Below are positions 1 through 7,282 of a stretch of 64,000 bases of DNA, piece after piece (positions within the stretch are counted from its first letter, which is position 1; each line of letters begins with the position of its first letter). The notes below the pieces were generated by a model, which made no database searches, was not told where the DNA came from, and saw nothing but the letters and a program-made list of their open reading frames with translations. A program made the position numbers and the translations under genes. The stretch covers positions 124,001 to 188,000 of the forward strand of contig NZ_JAJQXX010000005.1 of assembly GCF_028767025.1 (NCBI RefSeq). Direction: 5' to 3'. Source of the stretch: Blautia sp. XA-2221 (GTDB lineage: Bacteria > Bacillota > Clostridia > Lachnospirales > Lachnospiraceae).

Positions 1-60
1 CGTCTCTAAATACAGAGATAAGGGCTTTTTATTTATCATAAAAGCAGTACAGTCTGTATG
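1..60 (+). promoter_or_regulatory. 3' end of a T-box leader (terminator half) of leuS, cut by the window edge
   Basis: The first bases form a short stem (GTCTCT with AGAGAT) followed by AAGGGC and a T run. This is the usual 3' end of a T-box terminator, as in the complete leader before tyrS at 35393-35660. The specifier loop and the 5' arm would lie left of the window, so leucine control of the gene behind it is an inference. Confidence 0.4.
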
Positions 61-120
61 CCTTTTCTGATAAAAAATGCTCCGGGAGGATGCGACCATT
101 TATGCAAGGAGGAAAAAACA

Positions 121-2529
121 ATGGCAGTACCTTACAATCATAAAGTGATTGAAAAAAAATGGCAGAAAGTCTGGGATGACAACAAAGCCTTTGCTGCAAC
201 AGATGATTACAGCAAACCGAAATATTATGCTCTGGTAGAGTTCCCCTATCCGTCAGGACAGGGACTTCATGTAGGACATCCGAGACCTTATACAGCACTT
301 GATATCGTAGCACGAAAAAGAAGAATGCAGGGCTACAATGTTCTTTATCCGATGGGGTGGGATGCATTCGGTCTTCCTACTGAGAACTACGCCATCAAAA
401 ATAAGATCCATCCGAAGATCGTAACTGCAAATAATGTAAAAAGATTCAAAGAGCAGCTTCATTCCCTTGGATATTCCTTTGACTGGGACAGAGAAGTAAA
501 CACTACAGATCCGGAATACTACAAATGGACACAGTGGATCTTCCTGAAACTGTTTAATGCAGGTCTTGCTTACAAGAGTGAGATGCCTATTAACTGGTGT
601 ACCTCCTGTAAGGTAGGTCTTGCAAACGAGGAGGTTGTCAACGGTGTATGCGAGCGTTGCGGCGCACCGGTTGTCCGCAAGGTTAAGAGCCAGTGGATGC
701 TGAAGATCACTGACTATGCAGAAAAGCTTCTGGAAGGTCTTGATGATGTAGACTACATTGAGCGTGTAAAGGTTTCCCAGAAAAACTGGATCGGCAAGAG
801 CCAGGGAGCAGAGGTTGATTTTGCCATTGCAGGTAAAGAGGATAAGCTTACAGTTTACACTACCAGACCGGATACCCTTTTTGGAGCAACCTATATGGTA
901 GTTTCTCCGGAACATCCTGCGCTGGAAAAATACAAAGACGAGATTAAAAACATGGATGCCATCCGGGAATATCAGGAACAGGCAGCAAGAAAATCTGATT
1001 TTGAGCGTTCTGAGCTTGCAAAAGACAAGACAGGTGTTCAGATTGACGGAATTTGTGCAGTGAATCCGGTAAACGGAAAAGAAATCCCGATCTGGGTTTC
1101 CGATTATGTACTGATGAGCTATGGAACAGGTGCTATTATGGCAGTACCGGCTCATGACACCCGTGACTGGGAATTTGCAAAAAAATTTAATCTTCCGATC
1201 ATTGAAGTAGTAGCCGGCGGAGAGAACGTACAGGAGGAAGCTTTTACAGATGTTGCTACAGGCAAAATGGTAAACTCCGGGTTCCTGGACGGACTGGAAG
1301 TGGCAGAAGCAAAGAAAAAGATCATTGACTGGCTGGAAGAGAAAAAACTTGGAACAGGAAAAACAAATTATAAGTTGAGAGACTGGGTATTTTCCCGTCA
1401 GCGTTACTGGGGCGAGCCAATCCCTGTTGTTCACTGTGATAAATGCGGTTATGTGGCTCTTCCGGAGAGTGAGCTTCCTCTGGAGCTTCCGGATGTAGAA
1501 AGCTATATGCCTACTGATAACGGAGAATCACCACTGGCAGCTATGACAGACTGGGTAAATACTACCTGTCCGTGCTGTGGCGGTCCTGCAAAACGTGAAA
1601 CAGATACTATGCCTCAGTGGGCAGGTTCCTCCTGGTATTTCCTCCGCTATACAGATCCAAAGAATACAGAGGCGCTTGCAAGCTCTGAGGCGTTAAATTA
1701 CTGGCTTCCGGTTGACTGGTACAATGGTGGAATGGAGCATACAACCCTCCATCTTCTGTATTCCAGATTCTGGCATAAATTCCTTTATGACAACAAGGTT
1801 GTTCCCTGTGCAGAACCATACCAGAAGCGTACCTCCCACGGCATGATCCTTGGTGAAAATGGCGAGAAAATGTCCAAGTCCCGCGGAAACGTGGTAAATC
1901 CGGACGAGATCGTAAATGACTACGGCGCAGATACCCTTCGTACCTATGAGATGTTTATCGGAGCTTTTGAGCTCAGCGCATCCTGGTCTGAGAATGGTGT
2001 AAAAGGCTGCCGCCGTTTCCTGGAACGTGTATGGAAGCTTCAGGATATTCTGGTGGATGGCGATGGCTTCAGCAGCGATATGGAGACAAAAATGCACCAG
2101 ACCATCAAGAAGGTAAGCAATGACTTCGAAAATCTGAAGTACAATACAGCGATTGCAGCCCTTATGGCTCTTCTCAATGACTTTGTCAAAAAAGGCAGCA
2201 TTACAAAGGGCGAGTACAGAGCTTTCCTGCTTCTGCTCAATCCTGTAGCTCCTCATATTACAGAGGAAATCTGGAATACCTGCGGTTATGAAGGTTATGT
2301 ATACCAGCAGACATGGCCGGAGTATGACGAGGCAAAAACAGTTGAGAACACCATTGAGATCGCGGTGCAGATCAATGGCAAGACAAGAGGTGTAGTTGCT
2401 CTTCCTGTTGATGCAGACAAGGAAACTGCTCTTGCAAAAGCAAAGGAAGTAGTGGCAGATAAACTGACCGGAACCATCATTAAGGAGATTTACGTTCCGA
2501 AGAAGATTATCAATATCGTGCAGAAATAA
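121..2529 (+). CDS. leuS: Leucyl-tRNA synthetase
   Basis: LeuRS charges tRNA-Leu with leucine in the cytoplasm. The 802-residue protein is full length for a bacterial LeuRS. The HIGH-type signature reads HVGHP at residues 50-54 and KMSKS is at 583-587. The editing (CP1) domain carries the TTRPDTLFG motif near 249, and Cys pairs around 160-180 and 440 look like zinc knuckles. I chose the ATG at 121 because AAGGAGG lies just upstream and homologues begin near MAVPYNHK. A longer in-frame start at 58 lacks a ribosome site. A terminator follows directly, then the mobile element. Confidence 0.98.
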   Translation: MAVPYNHKVIEKKWQKVWDDNKAFAATDDYSKPKYYALVEFPYPSGQGLHVGHPRPYTALDIVARKRRMQGYNVLYPMGWDAFGLPTENYAIKNKIHPKIVTANNVKRFKEQLHSLGYSFDWDREVNTTDPEYYKWTQWIFLKLFNAGLAYKSEMPINWCTSCKVGLANEEVVNGVCERCGAPVVRKVKSQWMLKITDYAEKLLEGLDDVDYIERVKVSQKNWIGKSQGAEVDFAIAGKEDKLTVYTTRPDTLFGATYMVVSPEHPALEKYKDEIKNMDAIREYQEQAARKSDFERSELAKDKTGVQIDGICAVNPVNGKEIPIWVSDYVLMSYGTGAIMAVPAHDTRDWEFAKKFNLPIIEVVAGGENVQEEAFTDVATGKMVNSGFLDGLEVAEAKKKIIDWLEEKKLGTGKTNYKLRDWVFSRQRYWGEPIPVVHCDKCGYVALPESELPLELPDVESYMPTDNGESPLAAMTDWVNTTCPCCGGPAKRETDTMPQWAGSSWYFLRYTDPKNTEALASSEALNYWLPVDWYNGGMEHTTLHLLYSRFWHKFLYDNKVVPCAEPYQKRTSHGMILGENGEKMSKSRGNVVNPDEIVNDYGADTLRTYEMFIGAFELSASWSENGVKGCRRFLERVWKLQDILVDGDGFSSDMETKMHQTIKKVSNDFENLKYNTAIAALMALLNDFVKKGSITKGEYRAFLLLLNPVAPHITEEIWNTCGYEGYVYQQTWPEYDEAKTVENTIEIAVQINGKTRGVVALPVDADKETALAKAKEVVADKLTGTIIKEIYVPKKIINIVQK

Positions 2530-2539
2530 ATATGAAAAT

Positions 2540-2585
2540 AGAGCCTGACCCTATAAAATATAAGGAGTTCAGGCTCTTTGTTTAT
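2540..2585 (+). terminator. Rho-independent terminator of leuS
   Basis: AGAGCCTGA at 2540-2548 pairs with TTCAGGCTCT at 2568-2577, followed by a T-rich tail. It ends exactly where the left repeat of the mobile element begins, so insertion has left leuS termination intact. Confidence 0.85.
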
Positions 2586-2609
2586 CTGTGATACTAAAAT
2601 GATACTAAA
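2586..2609 (+). repeat. Left end repeat (att or integrase arm-type site)
   Basis: Two copies of TGATACTAAA at 2589 and 2600 are spaced 11 bp, one helical turn apart. The 24-bp block (CTGTGATACT followed by AAAATGATACTAAA) recurs at 11256-11279. It lies 2 bp from the integrase stop codon. It may be attL, or integrase arm sites at the element end. Confidence 0.65.
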
Positions 2610-2611
2610 GT

Positions 2612-3673
2612 TCAGACTTTCTTTATTTTTGCAACAATATCTCTCTGTTGATTCGGAAACAGGTGTGAATAAATCTTAAGGGTGATATCCGGCGATTCGT
2701 GTCCCAGGCGTTCCGCTACCAGTACCGGATTGGCTCCAAGGTTGATCAGAGCAGAAGCATGAGAGTGCCTGAGGTCGTGAACCCGGATTTCTTTTACACC
2801 GGCTTTCTGAGCGCGATCTCTCAACACAGAGCGGACATACTGAGGACGTTTTTCAAAAAGTCTTGCTGTTGGATCAGGCTCGTAGAGATGGGAAACATAT
2901 TCCCTGATCTCCTGGGCAAGAAAGTCCGGTATATCTACAACTCTTTCTCCGTGAATAGTTTTTGGTTTGTCTATAAGGTCTTTTCCTGTGATTCGGTAAT
3001 ATCCTTTATTGATACTGATCTTGTTTTCTTTAAAGTCAATGTCTTGCAGAGTAAGAGCCAGTAATTCTCCCACACGCATTCCGGTATAGTACAGAATTTC
3101 AAAGATTGTAAAAAAGGCCAGGTTGTTATACGAATCCTTGCAAGAGCTTAACTGCTCTATAAACTTATGATATTCTTCTGGCGTCCAGAAATTAAGCTGC
3201 CGGGTTTTCTTGCTGCCAATGCTTTTCCCACAAGGATTCTTTGACAGCCCCACATAATCAACCGCATAAGAAAATATTGCTTTCAGGTAAATGTTGATCT
3301 GATTCAGGTAGGTGTCAGACAAACCTTTCTGCAGCATAACATTCTGCCATTCCATAATGTCAGTTGGAGTGATGTCTGATATGATCCGGTCCTTGAAGTA
3401 AGGTACAATATGATTGTCAATCATATTAAACCGGGACTGGGCGGTACTCTCCCTGATCCGAAGTGTGATATATTCCTTATAGCGTCCATACAGGGATTGA
3501 AAGGAAATATCAGGATTCCTTGCAAACTGTTCTAAAAACTTCCGCTCCCAGTCTTTGGCTTCTCTCTGGAGCTTAAAGCCTCGTTTCATCTTCTGTTTCT
3601 TCTGACCCTGCCAGTTTTCATAATAGAATTTGCAGTACCAGGTCTTTGTTTTCTCGTCAAAATATGATGGCAT
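2612..3673 (-). CDS. int: Tyrosine recombinase/phage integrase
   Basis: Site-specific recombinase expected to integrate and excise the element. It is 353 residues long. The N-terminal part is a basic arm-binding domain, a SAM-like core-binding domain follows at about 55-145, and the catalytic domain is at 160-345. The catalytic residues are visible: Arg200 (TGMRVGE), His299 and Arg302 (HDLRH), His325 (LGHES) and nucleophile Tyr335. GGAGGATATT precedes the ATG at 3673. The gene reads outward to the left end of the element and its stop codon is 2 bp from the end repeat, the standard layout for integrative elements. Confidence 0.95.
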   Translation of the reverse strand: MPSYFDEKTKTWYCKFYYENWQGQKKQKMKRGFKLQREAKDWERKFLEQFARNPDISFQSLYGRYKEYITLRIRESTAQSRFNMIDNHIVPYFKDRIISDITPTDIMEWQNVMLQKGLSDTYLNQINIYLKAIFSYAVDYVGLSKNPCGKSIGSKKTRQLNFWTPEEYHKFIEQLSSCKDSYNNLAFFTIFEILYYTGMRVGELLALTLQDIDFKENKISINKGYYRITGKDLIDKPKTIHGERVVDIPDFLAQEIREYVSHLYEPDPTARLFEKRPQYVRSVLRDRAQKAGVKEIRVHDLRHSHASALINLGANPVLVAERLGHESPDITLKIYSHLFPNQQRDIVAKIKKV

Positions 3674-3690
3674 AATATCCTCCGTTCTGG

Positions 3691-3715
3691 CCGGGGGCGG
3701 TGGCTTAAAAACGAA
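3691..3715 (+). repeat. 25-bp dispersed repeat, copy 1
   Basis: The block CCGGGGGCGGTGGCTTA plus ARACGAA occurs here and at 5277-5301 with 23 of 25 bases identical. This copy lies in the 5' region of the integrase gene and directly before the antisense RNA promoter. Its function is unknown. Confidence 0.7.
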
Positions 3716-3717
3716 GG

Positions 3718-3746
3718 TTGACGAATTTTTCTGTATGACATATAAT
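3718..3746 (+). promoter_or_regulatory. Sigma-A promoter of the antisense RNA
   Basis: TTGACG at 3718-3723, a 17-nt spacer, and a perfect TATAAT at 3741-3746. No sizeable ORF follows. The transcript would run about 100 nt into a strong terminator at 3812-3857, which is what an antitoxin RNA should do. Confidence 0.8.
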
Positions 3747-3752
3747 ATACTT

Positions 3753-3857
3753 AACAGGAGAGCCGGAAGGGAACCACTACTTCCCCGCCCCGGCGAAATG
3801 AAAAACTATTGAAAATAGCTCGTCGACTTTTGCAGGGTCAGGACGGGCTATTTTTTA
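3753..3857 (+). ncRNA. Candidate antitoxin antisense RNA of a type I toxin-antitoxin pair
   Basis: A consensus promoter at 3718-3746 drives a roughly 105-nt transcript that ends at a T-tailed hairpin. The 3' end overlaps the stop codon and last codons of the holin-like toxin gene on the opposite strand (3848-3931). This convergent layout, with the RNAs meeting at a shared terminator, is known from type I loci such as par, txpA/ratA and bsrG/SR4. The transcript itself is inferred from promoter and terminator only. Confidence 0.65.
3812..3857. terminator. Terminator at the toxin/antisense junction, probably bidirectional
   Basis: AAAATAGCTCGTC (3812-3824) pairs with GACGGGCTATTTT (3842-3854) across a 17-nt loop, followed by T residues. 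The complementary strand also forms the hairpin with a TTTTC tail, so it may end both convergent transcripts. The right arm includes the toxin stop codon. Confidence 0.8.
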
Positions 3858-3931
3858 TGGGTAAGATTCAGAATTGCAACGATTAATAAGGCAACGCTTA
3901 CAATCAGGCTTAATTCCTCATATGTACTCAT
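3848..3931 (-). CDS. Holin-like small toxin (Hol-Tox/TxpA-BsrG type)
   Basis: A 27-residue peptide beginning MSTYEELSL, then a hydrophobic stretch (about residues 8-21) and the basic tail THKK. The start MSTYE/MTTFE plus one transmembrane helix is typical of the putative holin-like toxin family (Hol-Tox), which includes BsrE, BsrG and TxpA of Bacillus; these insert in the membrane. An excellent ribosome site (GGAGGTGG) precedes the ATG at 3931. A possible promoter (TTGAGC, TATAAT-like) lies near 4000-4025 on the minus strand. Convergent antisense RNA overlaps its 3' end. It is likely an addiction module of the element. Confidence 0.8.
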   Translation of the reverse strand: MSTYEELSLIVSVALLIVAILNLTHKK

Positions 3932-4444
3932 TGGCACCACCTCCGACAGGCTCGGAACGGGTGCAGCTCGTCCCCCGGCTCCCCGGGTAAGCATATTATA
4001 TTGTCATGGTATGGGCTCAAATTTGAGTGGATAACTATGGGGTAACGAATCGTTACTGCATAACATGGGCGAATGCTTTGTTCACCGTTAATGGTAGTTT
4101 TTTCACATATTTGCGAAAAAGGGTGTGAACAACATTTCTATCCTTGTGATGAAAAAGGGTGTCGCATTTCGTTACTCCCTTTCTTTTTTTTGGTTTCCCC
4201 AAAAATGGGGAAACCTTTTCACTGCACAATTTTGTGCAATGATAATTCTCCTCTTATAGCCCAGCGCAATTTTGCTCTCTCCTCTGACTGGAAAATATCC
4301 CCAAGCCAATTTTGAGCTTAGCTTGTCCTACAGGATGAACGGGGTGACTGGGGAATTTACCCCTGAGCTAACACCGATTTCGTGGTATGTTCATTGACTT
4401 ACACCCATTTGGGCTTGAGGTGGTGTAGCCAATTTTGGACACAC
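3932..4444. other. Non-coding stretch rich in palindromes and phased repeats
   Basis: No credible gene is seen. Structures present: a perfect palindrome GTAACGAATCGTTAC at 4042-4056; GAAAAAGGGTGT twice (4115 and 4151); a 9-bp inverted repeat GGTTTCCCC/GGGGAAACC at 4192-4215; and the core CAATTTTG at 4227, 4267 and 4307, exactly 40 bp apart, with a fourth at 4430. Each core sits in a partly palindromic context, for example GCACAATTTTGTGC. The stretch lies between toxin and repressor and may hold operators or an origin; function is unknown. Confidence 0.6.
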
Positions 4445-4873
4445 CTATTCCTCAGTGTCTTTGCGGTATTCTGGGATCTTAGTCAACAACTCTACTTGTT
4501 CTATTGCTTTATCTTGACCCTCCTTGTTGAGTTTCCTAAAGTCAGAAATTATAAAAGTTTCTTTTAAATCACGCATAACCTCTTTTCCAGAAAAAACCGC
4601 TTCTTCTGCTGAACTTATAACGTTTTGTGTAATGTCATTTATAATGTCCTGAGCGTACTCAGAAGAACCGTATTGTTTCCAATCAACAACTAAATCGGAT
4701 ATATATACACCAAGTGCCTCAGCTATTTTTCTTACAGTCTCCAATTTGGGGTTACGCTTTCCGTTCTCATATTGTGCATAACTTGGTTGGGAAACACCAA
4801 GTCGTTCAGCTATTTCCTTTTGTGAAAACCCTTTATTTATTCTTATTTGTTTTAAATTTTCCGAAAATGTCAT
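4445..4873 (-). CDS. XRE-family (CI-like) transcriptional repressor
   Basis: A 142-residue protein with an N-terminal helix-turn-helix of the XRE/Cro-CI type at about residues 5-60 (FSQKEIAERLGVSQPSYAQY) and an acidic/amphipathic C-terminal region of unknown fold. There is no visible LexA-type Ser-Lys peptidase domain, so relief of repression probably uses a partner or antirepressor rather than self-cleavage. It is divergent from a Cro-like gene, with four AATCAAAAGATT-type operators between them. It is the probable master repressor of the element. Confidence 0.88.
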   Translation of the reverse strand: MTFSENLKQIRINKGFSQKEIAERLGVSQPSYAQYENGKRNPKLETVRKIAEALGVYISDLVVDWKQYGSSEYAQDIINDITQNVISSAEEAVFSGKEVMRDLKETFIISDFRKLNKEGQDKAIEQVELLTKIPEYRKDTEE

Positions 4874-4911
4874 AAAAAATACCTCTCTTATAAAATTAGG
4901 ATATCATAATT

Positions 4912-4996
4912 AATCATAAGATTCAATCAAAAGATTATAAAAAATGCTTGACTTAATCAAAAGACTATGATATAACTCGTATATAATCAAATGATT
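4912..4996. promoter_or_regulatory. Four-operator switch between repressor and Cro genes
   Basis: Four near-palindromic 12-mers: AATCATAAGATT (4912), AATCAAAAGATT (4925), AATCAAAAGACT (4955) and AATCAAATGATT (4985). The last three are exactly 30 bp apart, so they face the same side of the helix every three turns. The third lies in the spacer of the rightward promoter. This is a lambdoid-type immunity region read directly from sequence. Confidence 0.85.
4948..4976 (+). promoter_or_regulatory. Rightward early promoter
   Basis: TTGACT at 4948-4953, a 17-nt spacer and TATAAC at 4971-4976. The spacer contains operator AATCAAAAGACT, so repressor bound there would block RNA polymerase. It drives the cro-like, xis-like and replication genes. 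Confidence 0.85.
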
Positions 4997-5015
4997 AAGC
5001 GAGGTGATAAAACAA

Positions 5016-5213
5016 ATGAGAATTGACAGATTCAAATTAACAACAGAGCTTATGCGTCAGGATATGACCCAGAAGCAGCTTGCCGAAAAAGCAGGTATTT
5101 CCAGAGTAACAGTCAACGGCATTAAGTCCGGAAGAAGTTGTTCTGATGAAGTCGGAAAAAAGATTGCCAAAGCTCTTGGTGTTGATGTAACAGAAATCAT
5201 TGAGCAAAGATGA
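5016..5213 (+). CDS. Cro-like XRE-family DNA-binding protein
   Basis: A 65-residue protein that is almost only a helix-turn-helix (TQKQLAEKAGISRVTVNGIK), of the Cro/CI type. It probably competes with the divergent repressor for the shared operators. The ATG at 5016 is preferred because GAGGTG lies 9 nt upstream; a GTG at 5004 is also in frame. The last codons (VTEIIE) are duplicated 65 bp downstream as a non-coding repeat (5252-5274). Confidence 0.85.
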   Translation: MRIDRFKLTTELMRQDMTQKQLAEKAGISRVTVNGIKSGRSCSDEVGKKIAKALGVDVTEIIEQR

Positions 5214-5274
5214 AGGCAAGCTGAGTACCCAAATCGAGTACGCAGCAAAAAGTAACAGAAATCATTGAATAAAG
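5187..5274 (+). repeat. Tandem duplication of the 3' end of the cro-like gene
   Basis: GTAACAGAAATCATTGA is present at 5187-5203 (codons for VTEIIE) and again at 5252-5268, with partly similar flanks; GAGTAC also occurs twice between them. This points to a local duplication or gene-conversion scar. Confidence 0.75.
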
Positions 5275-5276
5275 CA

Positions 5277-5301
5277 CCGGGGGCGGTGGCTTAGAGACGA
5301 A
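5277..5301 (+). repeat. 25-bp dispersed repeat, copy 2
   Basis: Second copy of the block at 3691-3715, same orientation, 23/25 identical. It lies just before the ribosome site of the small gene at 5320. Confidence 0.7.
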
Positions 5302-5319
5302 AGAACGAGGTAAGAAACC

Positions 5320-5497
5320 ATGATGATTCTTGAAATGATTCCCTATGATCCGAACAAACATGAACCCCGTACCGGCTTGGGATGCCTTTTCCATCAATAT
5401 GGCTTTGGAAAATGGTAAAAGTCTTCTGGTAGATCAGAACGGCGAAGTCTGGACCACTGGCAGACGGGATTATGTCGGTAAGATCAGAAAGGAGTGA
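5320..5497 (+). pseudogene. Small gene of unknown function broken by a one-base shift in a CCCC run
   Basis: GAGGTAAG precedes an ATG at 5320. The first frame reads IPYDPNKHEP and then stops at 5416. From the CCCC run at 5365-5368 the next frame continues VPAWDAFSINMALENG and RRDYVGKIRKE to a stop at 5495. Removing one C joins both into one smooth protein of about 58 residues. It is 4 nt upstream of the xis-like gene, so it belongs to the early operon. It could be a sequencing error, a true frameshift, or programmed slippage; a shorter ORF starting at 5345 or 5360 could also be used on its own. Confidence 0.6.
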
Positions 5498-5501
5498 GAG
5501 C

Positions 5502-5699
5502 ATGAAGAAACAGTATTTAACAGCCAGGGAAGTAGCGGAGGTTTGCGGCGTATCGGATGGCAAGGCTTACGGCCTGATCCGGGAAATGAATGCGGAGCTG
5601 AAGGCAGCAGGATATCTGACTGTATCCGGTAAGGTTCCGGTTGCGTTCTTCCGAAAGAAATATTATGGATATGAGGAAGGCGGTGAAAATGACAGTTGA
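5502..5699 (+). CDS. xis: Excisionase-like winged/HTH protein (ICEBs1 Xis type)
   Basis: A 65-residue protein with the pattern YLTAREVAEVCGVSDGKAYG, a MerR/Xis-like helix-turn-helix, then a short wing (VSGKVPVAFFRKKYYG). Small proteins of this type serve as recombination directionality factors for tyrosine integrases and are often annotated as ICEBs1-type excisionase. The ribosome site is AAGGAG, 7 nt upstream. The end overlaps the next ORF by 11 nt. The family match is from pattern recognition; the directionality role is inferred from the integrase in the same element. Confidence 0.75.
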   Translation: MKKQYLTAREVAEVCGVSDGKAYGLIREMNAELKAAGYLTVSGKVPVAFFRKKYYGYEEGGENDS

Positions 5700-6033
5700 G
5701 CATTATAATGAGTTGTTGCAGCTTGTCAGGAACCGGGAAAACTGGGGCGTTGATCTGTTCAAGCAGTATCAGGAAGCCTGTATTCAGTTTACGCCCTGTA
5801 TATTTAATGAGCTGCGGAAGATTCTTCCCAAAGAGGAGTACAGAGCATTTGACCTGGAATATTGTGAGTATTTCCGGCCAGGAACGAAAGAACGAGAGAG
5901 GAACATTGAGGAGCTACACAGAAAGGAGGAAATGGAGAAGTGGAAGCAGAAAAGCAAGGCGGACTTACACCGGATGAGCGACGAGCAGCTATTGATCTTA
6001 TTAAATCAGTTCAGGAAAAACAATTTGGTGTAG
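5689..6033 (+). CDS. Conserved-looking helical protein of unknown function
   Basis: A 114-residue charged, mostly helical protein (MTVEHYNELLQLVRNRENWG at the start). Aromatic and acidic residues are frequent, and a Lys/Glu-rich helix near 75-100 may be a coiled coil. I do not recognise a family. It overlaps xis at its start and the RepA-like ATPase at its end, so it is translationally coupled to both and is likely an accessory replication or excision factor. That role is inference. Confidence 0.7.
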   Translation: MTVEHYNELLQLVRNRENWGVDLFKQYQEACIQFTPCIFNELRKILPKEEYRAFDLEYCEYFRPGTKERERNIEELHRKEEMEKWKQKSKADLHRMSDEQLLILLNQFRKNNLV

Positions 6034-7094
6034 TTTGTGACAAAGGTAAAGCCAGGTCTGTAAAAATACCAGATTTCCACCTTGATAATGCTGACGAAGT
6101 GGAGATAAAGGAACCGGAATGGCTGATACCCGGATATATCCCTAAATATGGAATAACTACAATCGCCGGGGAGGGCGGAGTGGGAAAAACTTCTCTGTGG
6201 TGCTCTATTGTGGCTTGTTTGACAACAGGGAATCAGTCTTTTTTGTTAAATGGTCAGTGCCCTTTTAAAACAGATCCTCAAAATGTTGTTGTCTTTTCTG
6301 CAGAAGATTCCTGGAACTATGTTTTAAAGCAAAGATTGATCAACAACGGTGCAGATATGAGCCGTGTTTTATATATGGGTCCTGAGGATGAACGTTTTAC
6401 AGATCTAAACTTTGACGGCGATCTATTAAAAGGAATCATAGAAACCAATAGACCTGATACTGTAATTTATGACCCGGTACAGGCGTTTGTTCCGGCAAAT
6501 CTCAGGATGGGGGATAGAAATGCTATGAGAAAATGCTTTTCGCCCCTGATCGGATACGGAGAGACGTATAAAACAACCTCTATCATAATCGCTCATGCTA
6601 ATAAGCAAAGCAATGTCTGGGGAAGAAAGCGCATTGCTGATAGTTCGGACATATGGGACGCCTCAAGGTCTGTTTTGATGGTTGGGACAGTTCCAAACAG
6701 TGAAGGGCTGCGTTACATATCTCATGAGAAATCAAACTGGGGAAAGCTGCAGGAAACCGCATTGTTTGAGCTGAGGGACGGAGTTCCAATATTCAAGAGT
6801 TATTCTAAGAAAAAAGATAAAGAGTTTATTCAGGAAGATTCAAAACTTAAAAATAACGCTCCAGCAGCAGAGGAGGCAAAAGAATTTATTTTAGATCTTC
6901 TGAATGAACATCAGCAAATGGAAGTCAAGGAGCTTGATGAGCTGGCAAAGGTTGAAGAAATTAGTAAAAATGCCCTTAAAGAAGCAAAGGCGGCTTTGCG
7001 GAAAGAAAACAAAACACATACCTGGTCAGTAGGCTATGGAAAAGACAAGAAGTTTTACATATCTCTTAAAGACACTGAGAAAATCAACGAGTAA
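5940..7094 (+). CDS. RepA-like AAA/RecA-fold ATPase (AAA_25), replication protein
   Basis: A 384-residue protein with Walker A GEGGVGKTS at about residues 77-85 and a Walker B strand VIYDP at 175-179. The domain (IPGYIPKYGITTIAGEGG) is the AAA_25/RepA hexameric helicase-like family found in plasmids, phages and integrative elements. The C-terminal 80 residues look like a helix-rich winged-helix module (LLNEHQQMEVKELDELAKVE). The start is GTG at 5940 with AGGAGG upstream. Iteron-like repeats begin at its last codons, consistent with an origin next to its initiator or helicase gene. Confidence 0.85.
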   Translation: MEAEKQGGLTPDERRAAIDLIKSVQEKQFGVVCDKGKARSVKIPDFHLDNADEVEIKEPEWLIPGYIPKYGITTIAGEGGVGKTSLWCSIVACLTTGNQSFLLNGQCPFKTDPQNVVVFSAEDSWNYVLKQRLINNGADMSRVLYMGPEDERFTDLNFDGDLLKGIIETNRPDTVIYDPVQAFVPANLRMGDRNAMRKCFSPLIGYGETYKTTSIIIAHANKQSNVWGRKRIADSSDIWDASRSVLMVGTVPNSEGLRYISHEKSNWGKLQETALFELRDGVPIFKSYSKKKDKEFIQEDSKLKNNAPAAEEAKEFILDLLNEHQQMEVKELDELAKVEEISKNALKEAKAALRKENKTHTWSVGYGKDKKFYISLKDTEKINE

Positions 7095-7270
7095 AGTAAA
7101 AATCCTTATTTTATAGTAGTTTGCTTTACTGGGGGATACCAACGAGTAAAGAAAATAAACTGGCGTTTACTGGGGGATACCAACGAGAAAGTAAAAGCCT
7201 GTAAAATCAAGGGTTTTCACCGTATTGGGCGATATTTTCAGTGTATATAGGGAGCAATCAACGAGTAAGG
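7085..7270 (+). repeat. Iteron-like direct repeats, candidate replication origin
   Basis: CAACGAGTAAAG or a close variant occurs at 7085, 7140, 7181 and 7259, all in the same orientation. Two copies sit in a larger unit (TTTACTGGGGGATACCAACG plus AG) at 7125-7151 and 7166-7191, 41 bp apart. The first copy overlaps the end of the RepA-like gene. The region between is A/T-rich. Binding by the upstream protein is inference. Confidence 0.65.
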
Positions 7271-7282
7271 AGGACAGTAAGC

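Noticed and set aside
253-1434. A 393-codon minus-strand ORF opposite leuS
   Set aside because: It is the antisense shadow of leuS: Cys/Phe/Ser-rich, no ribosome site and no family resemblance.
2540-2612. tRNA gene as integration site
   Set aside because: No cloverleaf is found at either end; the insertion lies in the gap just behind the leuS terminator.
4073-4315. An 80-codon plus-strand ORF in the gap between toxin and repressor
   Set aside because: No ribosome site, a Cys/Phe/Ser-rich composition unlike a protein, and it overlaps palindromes and phased repeats that better explain the region.
7125-7191. Possible CRISPR-like repeats
   Set aside because: Only two full units with a short unequal spacing and no cas genes; the partial copies and the RepA-like gene favour iterons.
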